Numbered from the stretch's first letter, positions 48,401-52,391 are shown. The stretch is 64,000 nucleotides of DNA from Trileptium ribeirensis (GCA_030248225.1 JASANE010016068.1:1-64000), one strand, 5' to 3'. Numbers and translations are program-made. Notes: generated by a model not told the origin, from the sequence alone.

Positions 48401-51400
48401 GTGTATTTCGGTGGTTGGTGTCGGGGGATTATCATGAATTGTCAGGCCAAGAATGTCAGTACCGTTCAAAAGCGGGACATCCTATGAATACAACACAAAG
48501 TTTAATCACAGTCTGTCACGGTTCCGTTCATACTTGAAATTAATTCGAGGCAGTTATTATTGGGACCATGTTTAGTTTGAAGAATGAGATAACTAATCGA
48601 CCCATTTATTAATTAAAAACTCACGGTTTTTCGAGAGCCTTAAGTAGAAACAGCAATCTTTATACGAAAGACGTCAACCTGAAAACAGTCTGACCTACCC
48701 CATCTAGTATTTTGGTTAAAGATTTTCAACTTTTTCACATAAAAATCTACAAACGATCTGTTGTGTAAACAACGGCGCTGAGCAATATAAAGGCGGCGAA
48801 AACTCATAAATAGTCCACAAAACAAACGGTCAGTGGTCAGACTTCGCCACGACAATTCGTCCGATGAACAAAGTGATTAAAAAACTGAAGCCGTGGCAAA
48901 ATTTGAGCGAAAAGTTTGATGTGTGAACCCACAATTAGGCTTAACAGCCAGTGCTAAGAAACAACACAACCATAGACAAATAAGTCAATACAAGTTTTAT
49001 TCAGTTTTTAAAAATCACATTATCAAATTACGGCGCTAGACTTAATTTCATTCAGCTAAAATTAGTTCAGAAAGGATCTGAATTAATTTCGTAAAGGTGC
49101 GGTATCAGTGAGCATCATTTCAATGTGCACATAAAATATAACACACAAGCCACATCGTTAAAATACACAAACAGGCTAATTATTAAAAATATTTAGTATA
49201 TAACCAGATTAATTTTCGTGAAGTTAATTAGAGATGAACTAATGTTGTCTCAAAATCTGTTTTACAGCCAATTTACGTTAAACAAAAACATTTGTTATAC
49301 AACAAAAATAAAATACGACAGTTGGAGAATGTTGACACCCGAGGCGGCTCGTTGCGTAAAGCCAAAGACATCTATTTTTAACTCTGATAATCTAAACAAA
49401 TTTCCGTCATATGGAATAAATCAATCAATCAATAAATCGACAGTGCTAACCTGACTATTTTCATTTGATTCATTCATGATCGGAACTGGCGGAGAAATCG
49501 ATGCTGATGCTTGTTGAAGTTGTTGCAAACGTTGTTGGGTATCTTCATCAAGACCACTGTCATAGCCAGGCGGTGCTGAAACAAACGATTACACCCGGCC
49601 CGGTTTAAAGACAGCATAGCGCTTATTTAGCTACAACAAACAACAATGCAAAGTTTTTAAATTTTTTTAAGAAATTCTTGTGAATGAGACAGAAGTCAAA
49701 CTTTTCTATAAATAATACTTCGCTATGGCATGTTATCATAATAAGATTGGTATTTTACAGTATGGATTGATGTATATAAATATAATTTTCATCCTCCACT
49801 ATTCATAAAGATAAAGTTTCCGTCCGTTCTACGAACCACTCTTTCTACCAAACAGGAATCAAAGCCAAGTTATCGAACGAGATTTGAGTAACAGTGCAAT
49901 TTAGTAATTGAATAAGTTAGGATATTTATCGTAGGCCAAAATGTACCTCAATTATCGCTCTAGATAATTCAACAGCAATTCGAAGAAAAGTTTGCATTAT
50001 TTGCGGAAGCGCAAATATGCGTAGCACAACCTATATACTACAGCTATAAGTAGTAACTCGCAAAGCGAGGGGGAAACGGAATGAGTATGGCTACTCTGCG
50101 CTTATTGACCATTTTGTCGTTCCAAATTCAGGTCCTTAAGCCCGGTCCCATTGTAGCAATTATACACTGAGAATACATTATTGACAACGCTACGGTCATT
50201 TTAGTGATATGTCAAAACCGAAAACTCTTTATTTGTTCTTCAGCGACCAAAAAGACCAGAACTTTTGAAATTTATAAATGACTAATTTCAAGGATACGTA
50301 ATTATCAATTGATGATTGATTTTTACGTAGTAGGGCTATTAAGATTTGCCTTAACTGAACGTATAAGAAGTAAATACAACTGCTTTTATCGTATTTAGCA
50401 ACCCCGAAAACCTATAGGCACCATCGATTCATCTCCCGATATATTGGTAAAGTGGTAAAATTTGACTATTTTCGGTGTCAAAATTTGCCAAATTTTGTTA
50501 ACGCTACATCCCGTCGGGATAATAAAATAGCCAATATAGCGTTTAAATAACGAAACTAATTTGTTTAAAGGGTTAAACAACCCCATAATCCCATAGATAA
50601 CCTCCGAAAAGCAAAAAACTTGCTTTGTGTGTAAAAATTCTGAAATTTTTTAAGCTTTGACTCATAGCACAAAAACCGCAGTTCTGACAAAAAATGCGTT
50701 AATTTAAGTTGTAGCTTTCTATGATACTGCATGGTATTCTCTATTTTCCCTAAGAAATCTCTATCTTGAGATATAGGTCGCGAAAGAATAGACACCAGAA
50801 TGGCCACATTTCAAAAAATGTGATGTTTGACCCAGTTGGAGCCCATTTTAACCCGGAAATGTGGTCGGCGCGTTTAGTGTACAATGAAAGTGCGCAAATA
50901 GACTGAATTTGTGATCAAATAAAAAATTGTGAAGATCTATTCATGCGGTGATGAACTCCACAGACGGACAAACAAATATAATTTTTTACTATATTGCCGA
51001 TAGTATACTTGTAGCCAGAAACTCCACTCCATTCGCTAGCTCGTTAGTATATAAAGAACAATACGCTCAATCTGACGCATCATTGTCTCCCATCTCTCTT
51101 GTTAATAATTCGTAGAAACCGTAGAAAGTTATCCTATTTTCTATAAAATTACTCGAACTAACTTATAATATTGTTACGATTTGGCTCCAATGCGTTGTTG
51201 CCATGAGCACGACTGGATTCATCAACGATCGGAGCGTTCGTGTTGCTCCCAACTGTAGTTGGTGAAGGTGAACTCCCGTCACCGCTAACCAGTGATCGAT
51301 CATCGTCTGTTCCGGTTCCGCCATCGCCGGATTTAATTCCTTCGTTCCCAGCGGTATTCAGTTTTAGTTCCGATAATATTGTTGGTGTGGTTTGTTGCTC

Positions 51401-51496
51401 AAGTTGTAGATATGGCTGGTGGTTGTCATAAAGCGGTGGGTTCCCAGGCGTCGCTTGAGCAGGAGGTACAGGGTTGTCGAGGAAGCGTTCGGTCAT
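380..51496 (-). CDS. MAP2/MAP4/tau-family microtubule-associated protein, 13-exon gene model (3' end outside window)
   Basis: Proteins of this family bind along microtubules through C-terminal repeats and project an N-terminal arm into the cytoplasm. Exons from 5' to 3' are 51163-51496, 49451-49575, 47710-48481, 45626-45738, 42422-42464, 16263-16564, 11644-11853, 11008-11103, 9270-9365, 5214-5306, 4204-4299, 3040-3135 and 380-475. Every border is GT-AG, and the phases join into one frame of 824 codons with no stop. Residues 1-153 are acidic, 154-410 acidic and Gln-rich, 411-575 basic and Pro/Ser/Thr-rich, and from about 576 on there are eight repeats of the (K/R)IGSx-x-NA-xGG type. Vertebrate tau has 3-4 repeats, so this array is long. 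The last exon and stop lie left of position 1. The family call is very secure. The assignment of exons 1-6 to this gene rests on phase agreement and composition. Confidence 0.88.
702..757. repeat. short tandem repeat, 18-bp unit x3
   Basis: The unit is roughly CTTTTATCTAAATCTAAA. It is seen three times with small changes in intron 12 and looks like an ordinary microsatellite-scale expansion. Confidence 0.7.
1955..1999. repeat. arm of a fold-back element related to the one at 28.3 kb
   Basis: The stretch begins AGAGTGCTGAGAAGTG and ends TATGCACTCTTAG, so it is itself palindromic. It matches the right arm of the complete 28,329-28,708 element (AGAGTGTGGAGAAGTG ... ATGCACTCTAG). Sequence to its left (about 1700-1955) has weak matches to that element's core, such as CCCCTCATTTCTGG near 1785. 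I could not find a matching left end, so this is probably a truncated or decayed copy. Confidence 0.5.
3040..3135 (-). CDS. MAP gene exon 12: tubulin-binding repeat 7
   Basis: This phase-0 exon has 32 codons, acceptor ctttcag and donor CAG|gtaaag. The protein begins IRSEKLNFTKTASSKIGS and ends ENATHTPGGGKVQ. It is the only repeat in the window with the canonical PGGG turn, and it carries a KIGS motif, the type of site phosphorylated by MARK kinases in vertebrate tau. Its last residues VQ join the first Ile of exon 13, recreating the VQI start of the vertebrate PHF6-type hexapeptides across the splice junction. Confidence 0.93.
3136..4203. other. intron 11 of the MAP gene
   Basis: Plain AT-rich intron. 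A 70-codon open frame on the plus strand (3346-3558) has no recognisable domain and no splice context, and I do not call it a gene. Confidence 0.6.
4204..4299 (-). CDS. MAP gene exon 11: tubulin-binding repeat 6
   Basis: This phase-0 exon has 32 codons, acceptor gattgcag and donor AAG|gtaagt (full consensus). The protein begins IYNEKVDFKNKVSSKIGS and ends DNATHKPTGGDVK. KIGS is kept and the turn is TGG rather than GGG. Reading from exon 10, the junction gives VK|IYNEKV, at the position where vertebrate tau has VQIVYK. Confidence 0.93.
4300..5213. other. intron 10 of the MAP gene
   Basis: No coding content seen. The segment from about 4560 to 5130 holds short dispersed motifs (TAGCTTAGCT, CCTAGCTAGG, GTGACATA/GTGACAAA) that recur upstream of the gene near 53.4 kb. 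Confidence 0.55.
4560..5130. repeat. dispersed repeat with AGCTTAGCT / GTGACA motifs (copy 1)
   Basis: The segment is rich in imperfect copies of AGCTTAGCT, CCTAGCTAGGCT and GTGACA(T/A)A next to short GC-rich words such as GCCCGGCTCGACAGG. The same word set occurs near 53,385-53,525. It is probably an old, unclassified interspersed repeat. The boundaries are approximate. Confidence 0.35.
5214..5306 (-). CDS. MAP gene exon 10: tubulin-binding repeat 5
   Basis: This phase-0 exon has 31 codons, one codon shorter than its neighbours, with acceptor gtttcag and donor AAG|gttagt. The protein begins IKTEKLDFKNTKSRIGS and ends DNATHQPKGGDVK. The missing residue is in the spacer before RIGS (NTK-SRIGS against NKVSSKIGS in repeat 6). 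The 93-nt length equals that of vertebrate tau exon 10. The turn is KGGD rather than PGGG. Confidence 0.93.
6376..8245. repeat. tandem array, ~102-bp unit, about 15 copies
   Basis: Each unit runs from AACACGAATTGAATACTTTT through GTCATGTGAGGCCCCAACAT to GCTTTGTGTTGG, about 102 bp. The word CCCAACATTT recurs near 6416, 6521, 6613, 6719, 6823, 6926, 7025, 7127, 7230, 7391, 7578, 7909, 8011, 8114 and 8216. Most units are nearly identical. Between 7274 and 7875 the array is broken by unrelated A/C-rich inserts. Long open frames seen there on both strands are by-products of the base composition and are not genes. Confidence 0.92.
7676..7876. repeat. A/C-only low-complexity block inside the 102-bp array
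   Basis: About 200 nt consist almost wholly of A and C on the plus strand, with a handful of G and one T. The block sits between normal array units, and its length is close to two array units. It could be a real simple-sequence insertion, or a miscalled or poorly polished part of two units. Confidence 0.7.
9270..9365 (-). CDS. MAP gene exon 9: tubulin-binding repeat 4
   Basis: This phase-0 exon has 32 codons, acceptor atttcag and donor CAG|gtaatt. The protein begins IKSAKVDFSKTARSKIGS and ends DNATHKPHGGNVQ. KIGS is kept and the turn is HGGN. It ends in VQ and joins exon 10 to give VQ|IKTEKL, again a PHF6-like position exactly at the splice junction. Confidence 0.93.
9366..11007. other. intron 8 of the MAP gene
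   Basis: AT-rich intron with no coding exon seen. It contains one weak tRNA-like sequence at 10563-10636 (listed separately). Confidence 0.6.
10563..10636 (+). tRNA. tRNA-like sequence (probable pseudogene or SINE head)
   Basis: The sequence has an A-box-like stretch (ATAGCTCAATAGCTAGTAAA), a loop reading ACTTTCAC as in tRNA-Glu(TTC), and a B-box GGGGTTCAATACTT. The proposed 7-bp acceptor stem (GTTGTGA with GGCGGCGAC) forms only about five pairs, two of them G-U. This looks like a decayed tRNA or tRNA-derived repeat and is unlikely to be a working tRNA gene. Confidence 0.3.
11008..11103 (-). CDS. MAP gene exon 8: tubulin-binding repeat 3
   Basis: This phase-0 exon has 32 codons, acceptor tactttag and donor GCT|gtaagc. 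The protein begins IQSEKLEFSKKATSRIGS and ends MANANYTPSGGNVA. The turn is SGGN and the motif RIGS. NAxYTPSGG resembles repeat 1 (NAGYTPSGG) more than repeats 4-7, which suggests an older duplication between them. The exon is short and is easily missed by open-frame scans. Confidence 0.92.
11104..11643. other. intron 7 of the MAP gene
   Basis: Short intron containing a G-homopolymer near 11328-11339 next to a small GC-rich patch. Nothing else was recognised. Confidence 0.6.
11644..11853 (-). CDS. MAP gene exon 7: Thr-rich linker plus tubulin-binding repeats 1 and 2
   Basis: This phase-0 exon has 70 codons, acceptor ttgttacag and donor AAA|gtatgt. It starts with a Thr-rich linker (TTNTTTPATTT). 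Repeat 1 contains WKATSKIGSLHNAGYTPSGG. The inter-repeat KKIESRKLDFKERAASKIGS leads into repeat 2, which ends KAASYKPTGGDVK. The inter-repeat closely follows vertebrate tau family text (KKIE-x-x-KL-F-E). This is the only exon that carries two repeats. Confidence 0.94.
11854..16262. other. intron 6 of the MAP gene
   Basis: This 4.4-kb intron contains a Tc1-like MITE at 12961-13198. Near 15390 and 15708 a ~30-bp direct repeat (core TTTAGGTCTGTTAGCT) occurs twice about 318 bp apart. No protein-coding exon was recognised; the open frames at 12400-12871 and 14182-14415 have no known domain. Confidence 0.55.
12961..13198. mobile_element. MITE (fold-back, TA-flanked, Tc1/mariner-like)
   Basis: The two halves are inverted copies. 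The left reads CACTGAAAATAGGTTTCCAC ... TACCACCAGAATATTCTTT. The reverse complement of the right reads ACTTAAAATATTTTCCATG ... TACCACCAGATATTCTTTT. The arms are about 110 bp and the whole about 238 bp. TA dinucleotides abut both ends, and CACTG-type ends with TA duplication are usual for Tc1/mariner-derived MITEs. There is no coding capacity. Confidence 0.7.
16263..16564 (-). CDS. MAP gene exon 6: basic Pro/Ser/Thr/Arg-rich region
   Basis: The exon is 302 nt, with acceptor cctaatttag (entered with one carried base) and donor CGG|gtatgt, leaving phase 0 for exon 7. It encodes about 101 residues that include SRPPKPSPRKTPTTTAAT, KTPTAAATKTTRRTITATK and PRSPANARPSSASRTGSNTR. This low-complexity basic stretch directly before the repeats corresponds to the proline-rich region of tau and MAP4, which supports microtubule binding and SH3-protein contacts and is heavily phosphorylated at SP/TP sites. 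Its GC content is much higher than in the flanking introns. Confidence 0.85.
16902..16907 (-). promoter_or_regulatory. AATAAA poly(A) signal of LINE copy 1
   Basis: AATAAA on the minus strand lies close to the 3' limit of homology with copy 2, which has the same signal at 56857-56862. Confidence 0.5.
17288..17740 (-). pseudogene. LINE copy 1: C-terminal part of the reverse-transcriptase protein
   Basis: A 150-codon open frame includes SYVRPKLEYSRQVWSP, IDKLEKVQLYFTRRL and HSFAVRTIDAWNKLP. These are typical of the conserved tail downstream of the RT palm in CR1/Jockey/L2-type LINEs. A homologous tail is seen in copy 2 at 57220-57402 (HSFAVRTVHVWNKLPSF). Upstream it is cut off from the RT palm by the nested Mutator-like element. 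Confidence 0.85.
17847..17855. repeat. 9-bp target-site duplication, left
   Basis: ATTACATTC occurs here and again at 19182-19190. Removing the interval plus one copy restores continuous alignment with LINE copy 2, so this is the target site of the nested Mutator-like element. Confidence 0.85.
18000..18052 (-). pseudogene. MULE transposase C-terminal tail (AT-hook-like)
   Basis: Just after the stop of the main open frame, in another frame, the minus strand reads MSVKRKAGRPKRTGGALQTN and then stops. The KRKAGRPKR core with GGAL resembles the basic AT-hook-like C-terminus seen in many FLYWCH-type MULE proteins. Its closeness to the truncated catalytic domain suggests an internal deletion joined the two. 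Confidence 0.5.
18042..18566 (-). pseudogene. MULE transposase domain, truncated
   Basis: The 174-residue open frame has an N-terminal helical region (NQLRNCVAYCRR) followed by the MULE transposase core: LLQIDCTYKLLANN, then HFHPFGIAIVSSDENAQVYL, then RPNFVMADGSAGITAAV and VRRMDTCF. IDCTY holds the first catalytic Asp and MADGS the second. It ends shortly after the CF of the expected C-x-x-H box, and the rest of the domain is absent. In-frame sequence upstream of this ATG (CNLTEIRRNLLGEGFTMSSE) continues towards the zinc-finger part, so the true protein began earlier. Confidence 0.85.
18605..18910 (-). pseudogene. MULE protein N-terminal zinc-finger region (FLYWCH-like)
   Basis: The 101-codon frame begins MGSSTDFTEVFSCITETELK and carries a Cys/His finger (YRCKLYRAQPNCPF ... 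CHQHDS), the spacing seen in FLYWCH/WRKY-GCM-type fingers of MULE proteins. At about 18665-18680 one base change of frame separates it from RKCRSRSPIRKKIQLYTASG, which leads straight into the transposase frame. A single frameshift therefore broke one original open frame. Confidence 0.7.
19182..19190. repeat. 9-bp target-site duplication, right
   Basis: Second copy of ATTACATTC, bordering the nested Mutator-like element. LINE sequence resumes to the right. Confidence 0.85.
19191..20470 (-). pseudogene. LINE copy 1: reverse transcriptase, broken
   Basis: The open piece 19735-20217 contains RKFMGCLKSKHSHSADGYTQ, SWLSADIVPLYKKKGDSSVA and LNYRPISF, the N-terminal RT blocks. Further down, 19175-19396 carries the catalytic block as LAENVKLYVNT where copy 2 reads FADDVKLYINI, so both catalytic Asp residues of the FADD box are changed. 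The region between them is out of frame. The copy is clearly inactive. Confidence 0.85.
20509..21200 (-). pseudogene. LINE copy 1: EEP endonuclease domain, broken
   Basis: The open piece 20509-20964 contains RVACVYRPS, TVLGDFNLSYINW and ELSDHASVHF, matching the YRPP, GDFN and SDH blocks of the endonuclease/exonuclease/phosphatase fold that nicks target DNA. Upstream, AICETWLNNEFPTSLF and YRKDKIERRGGRVAFFV form the N-terminal part, closed by a stop. Copy 2 carries the same blocks at 59216-59889. Confidence 0.85.
21440..22440 (-). pseudogene. LINE copy 1: ORF1 remains
   Basis: The minus strand carries HCLVFSGVHESGEKLQIVS (copy 2: HCLVFSGVPENGKDIQIVS), a block typical of ORF1 proteins that bind RNA. 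The PHD-like finger seen in copy 2 corresponds to about 22200-22330 here, but the frame is damaged. A 165-bp stretch is duplicated in tandem at 21672-22003. Confidence 0.65.
21672..22003. repeat. 165-bp in-frame tandem duplication within LINE ORF1
   Basis: GTTCAGCAGTCCC... starts at 21671 and again at 21836. The two 165-bp units (55 codons) agree over their whole length with scattered substitutions. Copy 2 shows a single unit. The duplication therefore happened in this copy or its subfamily. Confidence 0.85.
22788..23306. repeat. tandem array, 42-bp unit, about 13 degenerate copies
   Basis: The unit is roughly TTGACCTGTTGTAG, TCGGATGGTAGAAATG, GCCGATACTGA. The 42-bp period is a multiple of three, so the minus strand stays open for 167 codons with a 14-residue repeat (PFLPSNYNRSSQYS-like). 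Several units are shortened. I see no start context, domain or splice signal that would make it a gene. Confidence 0.85.
23320..24660. other. intronic sequence, nothing recognised
   Basis: Between the 42-bp and 195-bp arrays there is AT-rich sequence with a 62-codon open frame at 23622-23810 lacking any known domain. No feature is supported. Confidence 0.5.
24670..26620. repeat. tandem array, 195-bp unit, about 10 copies, open on the minus strand
   Basis: GTGCGAACATCTCCC recurs at 24692, 24887, 25087, 25282, 25476, 25671, 25867, 26061, 26256 and 26454, a spacing of 194-200 with a mode of 195 (65 codons). The minus strand reads a 65-residue unit with MKKWQDALKGGRCSHLGFLY, YKSLGADIFHKFCCVERAV and RTQKEYYIVF. 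This frame runs through more than two successive units before indels break it. The plus strand is also partly open. Units differ by substitutions, two alternating subtypes (GACTCAGGTAC and TCTCTGGTAC) and small indels. I recognise no protein family. Confidence 0.9.
26640..27370. other. intronic sequence, nothing recognised
   Basis: AT-rich sequence between the 195-bp array and the 180-bp duplication. No feature is supported. Confidence 0.5.
27371..27729. repeat. 180-bp tandem duplication (two diverged units)
   Basis: TCATGTATTTGAGTCGATAC at 27378 and TCATGCATGTGAGTCGATAT at 27558 begin units that both end CTTTCCACGTTTAAAACT. They are roughly 80-85% alike by eye, so the duplication is old. 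Confidence 0.8.
28322..28328. repeat. 7-bp target-site duplication, left
   Basis: GTAATAG occurs directly outside the left end of the 380-bp fold-back element, with a second copy at 28709-28715. Confidence 0.6.
28329..28708. mobile_element. 380-bp fold-back (MITE-like) element with GC-rich core
   Basis: The outer ends are inverted: left CAAGAGTGCATTAGTAAAGA, right reverse complement CTAGAGTGCATTATGGAAGA. A second, inner inverted pair reads CCTGACCCCTCCCCTCATTT near 28375-28397 and AGAAATGAGAGGGGTCAGTC at 28611-28630. The outer arms are themselves palindromic (AGAGTG ... CACTCT). GTAATAG flanks both sides. The core is far more GC-rich than the host intron. No coding capacity; the superfamily is unknown. 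Confidence 0.7.
28709..28715. repeat. 7-bp target-site duplication, right
   Basis: Second GTAATAG, directly outside the right end of the fold-back element. Confidence 0.6.
28716..32675. other. intronic sequence, mostly unassigned
   Basis: AT-rich with scattered short open frames of 60-77 codons on both strands, none with a recognisable domain. A small GC-rich patch at 31820-32050 (GAGGTCCCGAGGTAGGGAGA ... CGACCCCACCCCGACCCCGC) may be another old repeat. A 73-codon hydrophobic frame at 29650-29871 lacks an ATG and is rejected as a gene. Confidence 0.5.
32676..32754 (-). CDS. possible alternative first exon of the MAP gene
   Basis: An ATG opens 26 codons plus one base (MKLEPKPKEQINHRF, then GSGYDDGFAPA) up to the donor CAG|gtgcca. 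This leaves phase 1, exactly what exon 6 needs, and the join would read ...APA-D-RPSPAATS. The stretch is more GC-rich than its surroundings. A TATATAAT box lies about 115 bp upstream of the ATG. If real, it would make a short isoform consisting of the basic region and repeats without the acidic N-terminus. The donor is only moderate, and a phase match has a one-in-three chance of being accidental. Confidence 0.35.
32868..32875 (-). promoter_or_regulatory. TATA box of a possible internal promoter
   Basis: TATATAAT on the minus strand, with a pyrimidine-rich initiator-like stretch (CCACTCACTC) about 30-40 bp downstream and the candidate exon ATG at 32754. TATA-like words are common in AT-rich DNA, so the evidence is weak. 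Confidence 0.25.
33286..34080. repeat. tandem array, ~197-bp unit, 4 copies
   Basis: CCAGTTTAGCCGCTTCTTAA recurs at 33346, 33542, 33739 and 33937 (spacing 196-198). The three right-hand units are almost identical. The leftmost has diverged, as is usual at an array edge. Confidence 0.92.
34081..35080. other. intronic sequence, unassigned open frames
   Basis: Minus-strand open frames at 34743-35268 read as fairly protein-like text (for example KQITTKRTANDKLDNRLVTQ), but I recognise no family, and no splice-site pair gives a convincing exon. Confidence 0.4.
35081..35530. repeat. inverted pair of ~47-70-bp related sequences
   Basis: The reverse complement of 35081-35126 reads TTGACAAAAGAACATTGGTG then TACGCACCTAAAGTGGACTC. 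The plus strand at 35484-35530 reads TTGACAAAAACAACCCAGGT then GTACGCACCGAAAGTGGACTC-like text. In each the frame VYAPKVDS is open. This is either a loose fold-back element or two inverted copies of an unknown element. Confidence 0.5.
35540..36385. other. intronic sequence, nothing recognised
   Basis: AT-rich sequence. Around 35990-36230 a slightly GC-richer stretch resembles the old interspersed repeats elsewhere in the window, but no boundary could be set. Confidence 0.4.
36391..36881. repeat. 29-bp minisatellite, about 17 copies, each with a TATATAAA core
   Basis: The unit is AGGTCTGCAGTC followed by TATATATAAAACCGGTC. Copies are almost identical; one lacks a TA, and the second begins CTCTGCAG. 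Each unit contains a consensus-like TATA element, a CTGCAG palindrome and an ACCGGT palindrome. Near-perfect identity points to a recent expansion, and the copy number probably varies between individuals. Confidence 0.95.
36890..37850. other. intronic sequence, nothing recognised
   Basis: Very AT-rich sequence with a GGACGGACGGACAG microsatellite-like run near 37388. No feature is supported. Confidence 0.5.
37853..37920 (-). tRNA. tRNA-like sequence (pseudogene or SINE head)
   Basis: On the minus strand TGGCGTAGTGGCTAGCGCAC gives a good A box and a fully paired D stem (GCGT/GCGC). CAGGTTCAATCC is a B box. The anticodon arm (GAGGCCCGCGGCC) and acceptor and T stems do not pair well. It is probably a tRNA-derived SINE head or tRNA pseudogene that keeps Pol III promoter boxes. 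Confidence 0.45.
37930..40900. other. intronic sequence, nothing recognised
   Basis: AT-rich sequence. An 89-codon minus-strand frame at 38007-38276 looks protein-like but matches no family that I know. No splice context was found. Confidence 0.45.
40905..41285. repeat. tandem array, 37-bp unit, about 10 copies
   Basis: The unit is roughly GGCTTGATCATAGGTT, CAAGCAGATGGTGCGCCATTG. Copies differ at many positions, and one has an extra CAAT. This indicates an older minisatellite than the 29-bp array. Confidence 0.85.
41290..42421. other. 3' part of intron-5 flank, nothing recognised
   Basis: AT-rich sequence leading to exon 5. A TACACTGTAAAAA word at about 42085 resembles Tc1-type MITE ends, but no partner end was found. 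Confidence 0.45.
42422..42464 (-). CDS. MAP gene exon 5: Pro/Thr-rich mini-exon
   Basis: This 43-nt exon has acceptor ctgttttcag and donor CGG|gtaaga. It reads KTPTTPAAGSKSTP plus one carried base and enters at phase 0 from exon 4. It leaves phase 1, which exon 6 needs. The TP-rich basic composition matches exons 4 and 6. Its small size makes it a likely cassette in alternative splicing. The identification rests on strong splice sites and phase. Confidence 0.75.
42975..44755. repeat. tandem array, 198/200-bp unit, about 9 copies
   Basis: GTGCAGTCATTAC recurs at 43166, 43364, 43564, 43762, 43960, 44160, 44358 and 44556, with a divergent half-unit at the left edge. Two unit lengths exist, 198 and 200, set by ATCTATTAATATTGCG against ATCTATTAATCTATTGCG. 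They are interspersed in the order 198, 200, 198, 198, 200, 198, 198, suggesting higher-order exchange. The array is very AT-rich and nearly identical throughout. Confidence 0.95.
44933..44959 (-). CDS. possible 9-codon micro-exon of the MAP gene
   Basis: The minus strand reads VNIKALVTK and ends at a perfect donor AAG|gtaagt. A phase-0 entry is possible after GAG, but there is no pyrimidine tract before it. It would fit between exons 4 and 5 (both phase 0) without breaking the frame. The donor is excellent and the acceptor poor, so it may equally be a relic of a larger exon or chance. Confidence 0.2.
45626..45738 (-). CDS. MAP gene exon 4: basic Pro/Lys-rich region
   Basis: This 113-nt exon has acceptor aatgcttcag and donor AAG|gtaaag. 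It enters with one carried base and leaves phase 0. The protein includes KPVPITNTPQTKASSKPKSH and PAKPGPVTSIRSPAVAK. The many SP/TP and Lys/Pro residues are as expected for the basic region between the projection arm and the tubulin-binding repeats. Confidence 0.82.
45739..47709. other. intron 3 of the MAP gene
   Basis: AT-rich intron. Around 46230-46540 and 47270-47300 there are repeated words of the type TTTGAACAAAATTTGAACTC, probably an old short repeat. No exon was recognised. Confidence 0.55.
47710..48481 (-). CDS. MAP gene exon 3: acidic, Gln/His-rich projection domain with poly-Q
   Basis: This 772-nt exon has acceptor attcatag (weak pyrimidine tract) and donor AAAA|gtaggt. The protein starts DVPLLNGTDILGLTIHDN, continues acidic (DPHHLIDLQDQTSEH, SDHNEEFSLPVQ) and reaches a poly-Q tract at about residues 344-360 (EQQQQQQHQQPQQQQQ). 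It then turns basic (MEKERKQVKAAGG, EKKGTEKIEK). An acidic arm turning basic towards the repeats is the general layout of tau and MAP2. The 257 uninterrupted codons, and in-frame joins on both sides, support it. Confidence 0.85.
47862..47911 (-). repeat. CAG/CAA repeat encoding poly-Q in MAP exon 3
   Basis: Mixed CAG and CAA codons encode Q6-H-Q2-P-Q5. The CAA interruptions would slow slippage compared with a pure CAG run. Confidence 0.85.
48482..49450. other. intron 2 of the MAP gene
   Basis: AT-rich intron with no recognised feature. Confidence 0.55.
49451..49575 (-). CDS. MAP gene exon 2: Gln-rich acidic segment
   Basis: This 125-nt exon has acceptor tttgtttcag and donor CAG|gttagc. It enters with one carried base and leaves phase 0. 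The protein is PPGYDSGLDEDTQQRLQQLQ followed by QASASISPPVPIMNESNENS. The leucine/glutamine stretch could form a short helix. It was not apparent as a long open frame; the identification comes from its strong splice sites and phase fit. Confidence 0.8.
49576..51162. other. intron 1 of the MAP gene
   Basis: AT-rich intron. The open frames at 50395-50807 have no known domain. No repeat array is present. Confidence 0.55.
51163..51496 (-). CDS. MAP gene exon 1: start codon and acidic N-terminus
   Basis: The ATG has A at -3 (tcaaaATGA). The 111 codons plus one base begin MTERFLDNPVPPAQATPG and continue with the acidic stretch KSGDGGTGTDDDRSLVSGD and SSPSPTTVGSNTNAPIVDES. The donor is taken as ATAA|gttagt; an alternative gtaaca nine bases upstream in the minus strand would give the wrong phase for exon 2. 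An acidic, Gly/Ser-rich N-terminus fits the projection domain of tau-type proteins. No upstream coding exon was found, so I take this ATG as the start. Confidence 0.75.
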
Positions 51497-51845
51497 TTTG
51501 ATATTAATATATTAATTTTAGAGCATTTGCTTTTTTGAATAATTAACACTGTTCTTGGCAGTTCTTGAAGAGTTTTTGAATGATGAAATAGTTAAAATCC
51601 GGTTAGTTGTATAGTTATATGCAGTAAAGATATATATTGATAGCTTGACGAATTACTTATGTATACACAGTTTGAGAAACCGAAATTTTATTTAGATTAA
51701 ATTAGTTATAATAGTATTTATATAGCTCGTCAGTAAATATATGCAAATGCAATGCCGAGATTTTATTACAATCTGAAATTTTATGTGTTGAAAAGAATAC
51801 ATATATATAACGCATCGTTTACCATAAGATTTGTACACCTAGGCA
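51497..51845. other. 5' flank / 5' UTR of the MAP gene
   Basis: AT-rich upstream sequence with TATATA words (51630-51640, 51720, 51805) but no single convincing promoter. A non-coding first exon further upstream is possible. Confidence 0.35.
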
Positions 51846-52110
51846 TCGAAGGCTCAGCACCCGACCCCTCTTCCGACGCCGGCATCTTCGACTTCGGCGC
51901 TGGGAAGGGAGGCGACGGAGGTGCCGTAACCCGTCCCCAGCGCTCAAGGCGCCGCACTCACGCTCCCCCTCCCGCACTTAAAGCGAATGTCCCCGGGGAA
52001 CCGAAGTCCCCGCACCTGCCAACCTCCCCAAAGTTGACGGCGTTGCACCCTCCCGGTAGGCAAGAGGCTTCAAAGCTCCGGCTGCTCCATCTGAGACCTC
52101 AGGCTTCATG
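51845..52110. other. GC-rich island 350-610 bp upstream of the MAP start codon
   Basis: About 265 bp are clearly more GC-rich and CpG-rich than anything nearby (for example CTTCCGACGCCGGCATCTTC and GTCCCCGGGGAACCGAAGTC). A 131-codon plus-strand frame (51752-52147) and minus-strand frames run through it, which composition alone can explain. It could be a regulatory CpG island of this gene, or an inserted fragment of a GC-rich element or foreign DNA. Confidence 0.5.
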
Positions 52111-52391
52111 CATTTGTAATTATATATGTAATGTCTTCGCATTCTAACCACAGTTTCCGTTCAGTTTACGTTCGAGTTTTCTGAAACTAGAACTTCGGAG
52201 AAAACAGTCCTTTGTATTGATCTGCAACTTGTATTAGTTAACGGCAGGTTCACTGCTCAAGTAATGCCTCTTTCCTAACCATTGTTTCGGACGTGTTTTT
52301 ACAAGTCAATATATTCACTACCACACCAGAGCTGTGCGCGGATACGGGTACACACAGGTTTCGAAAAGTAATATAATATTCTTTAGCGGAA

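Noticed and set aside
51752..52147. 131-codon plus-strand frame through the GC-rich island
   Set aside because: Pro/Arg/Ala-rich text follows from GC-rich composition; opposite-strand frames are equally open and no domain is visible.
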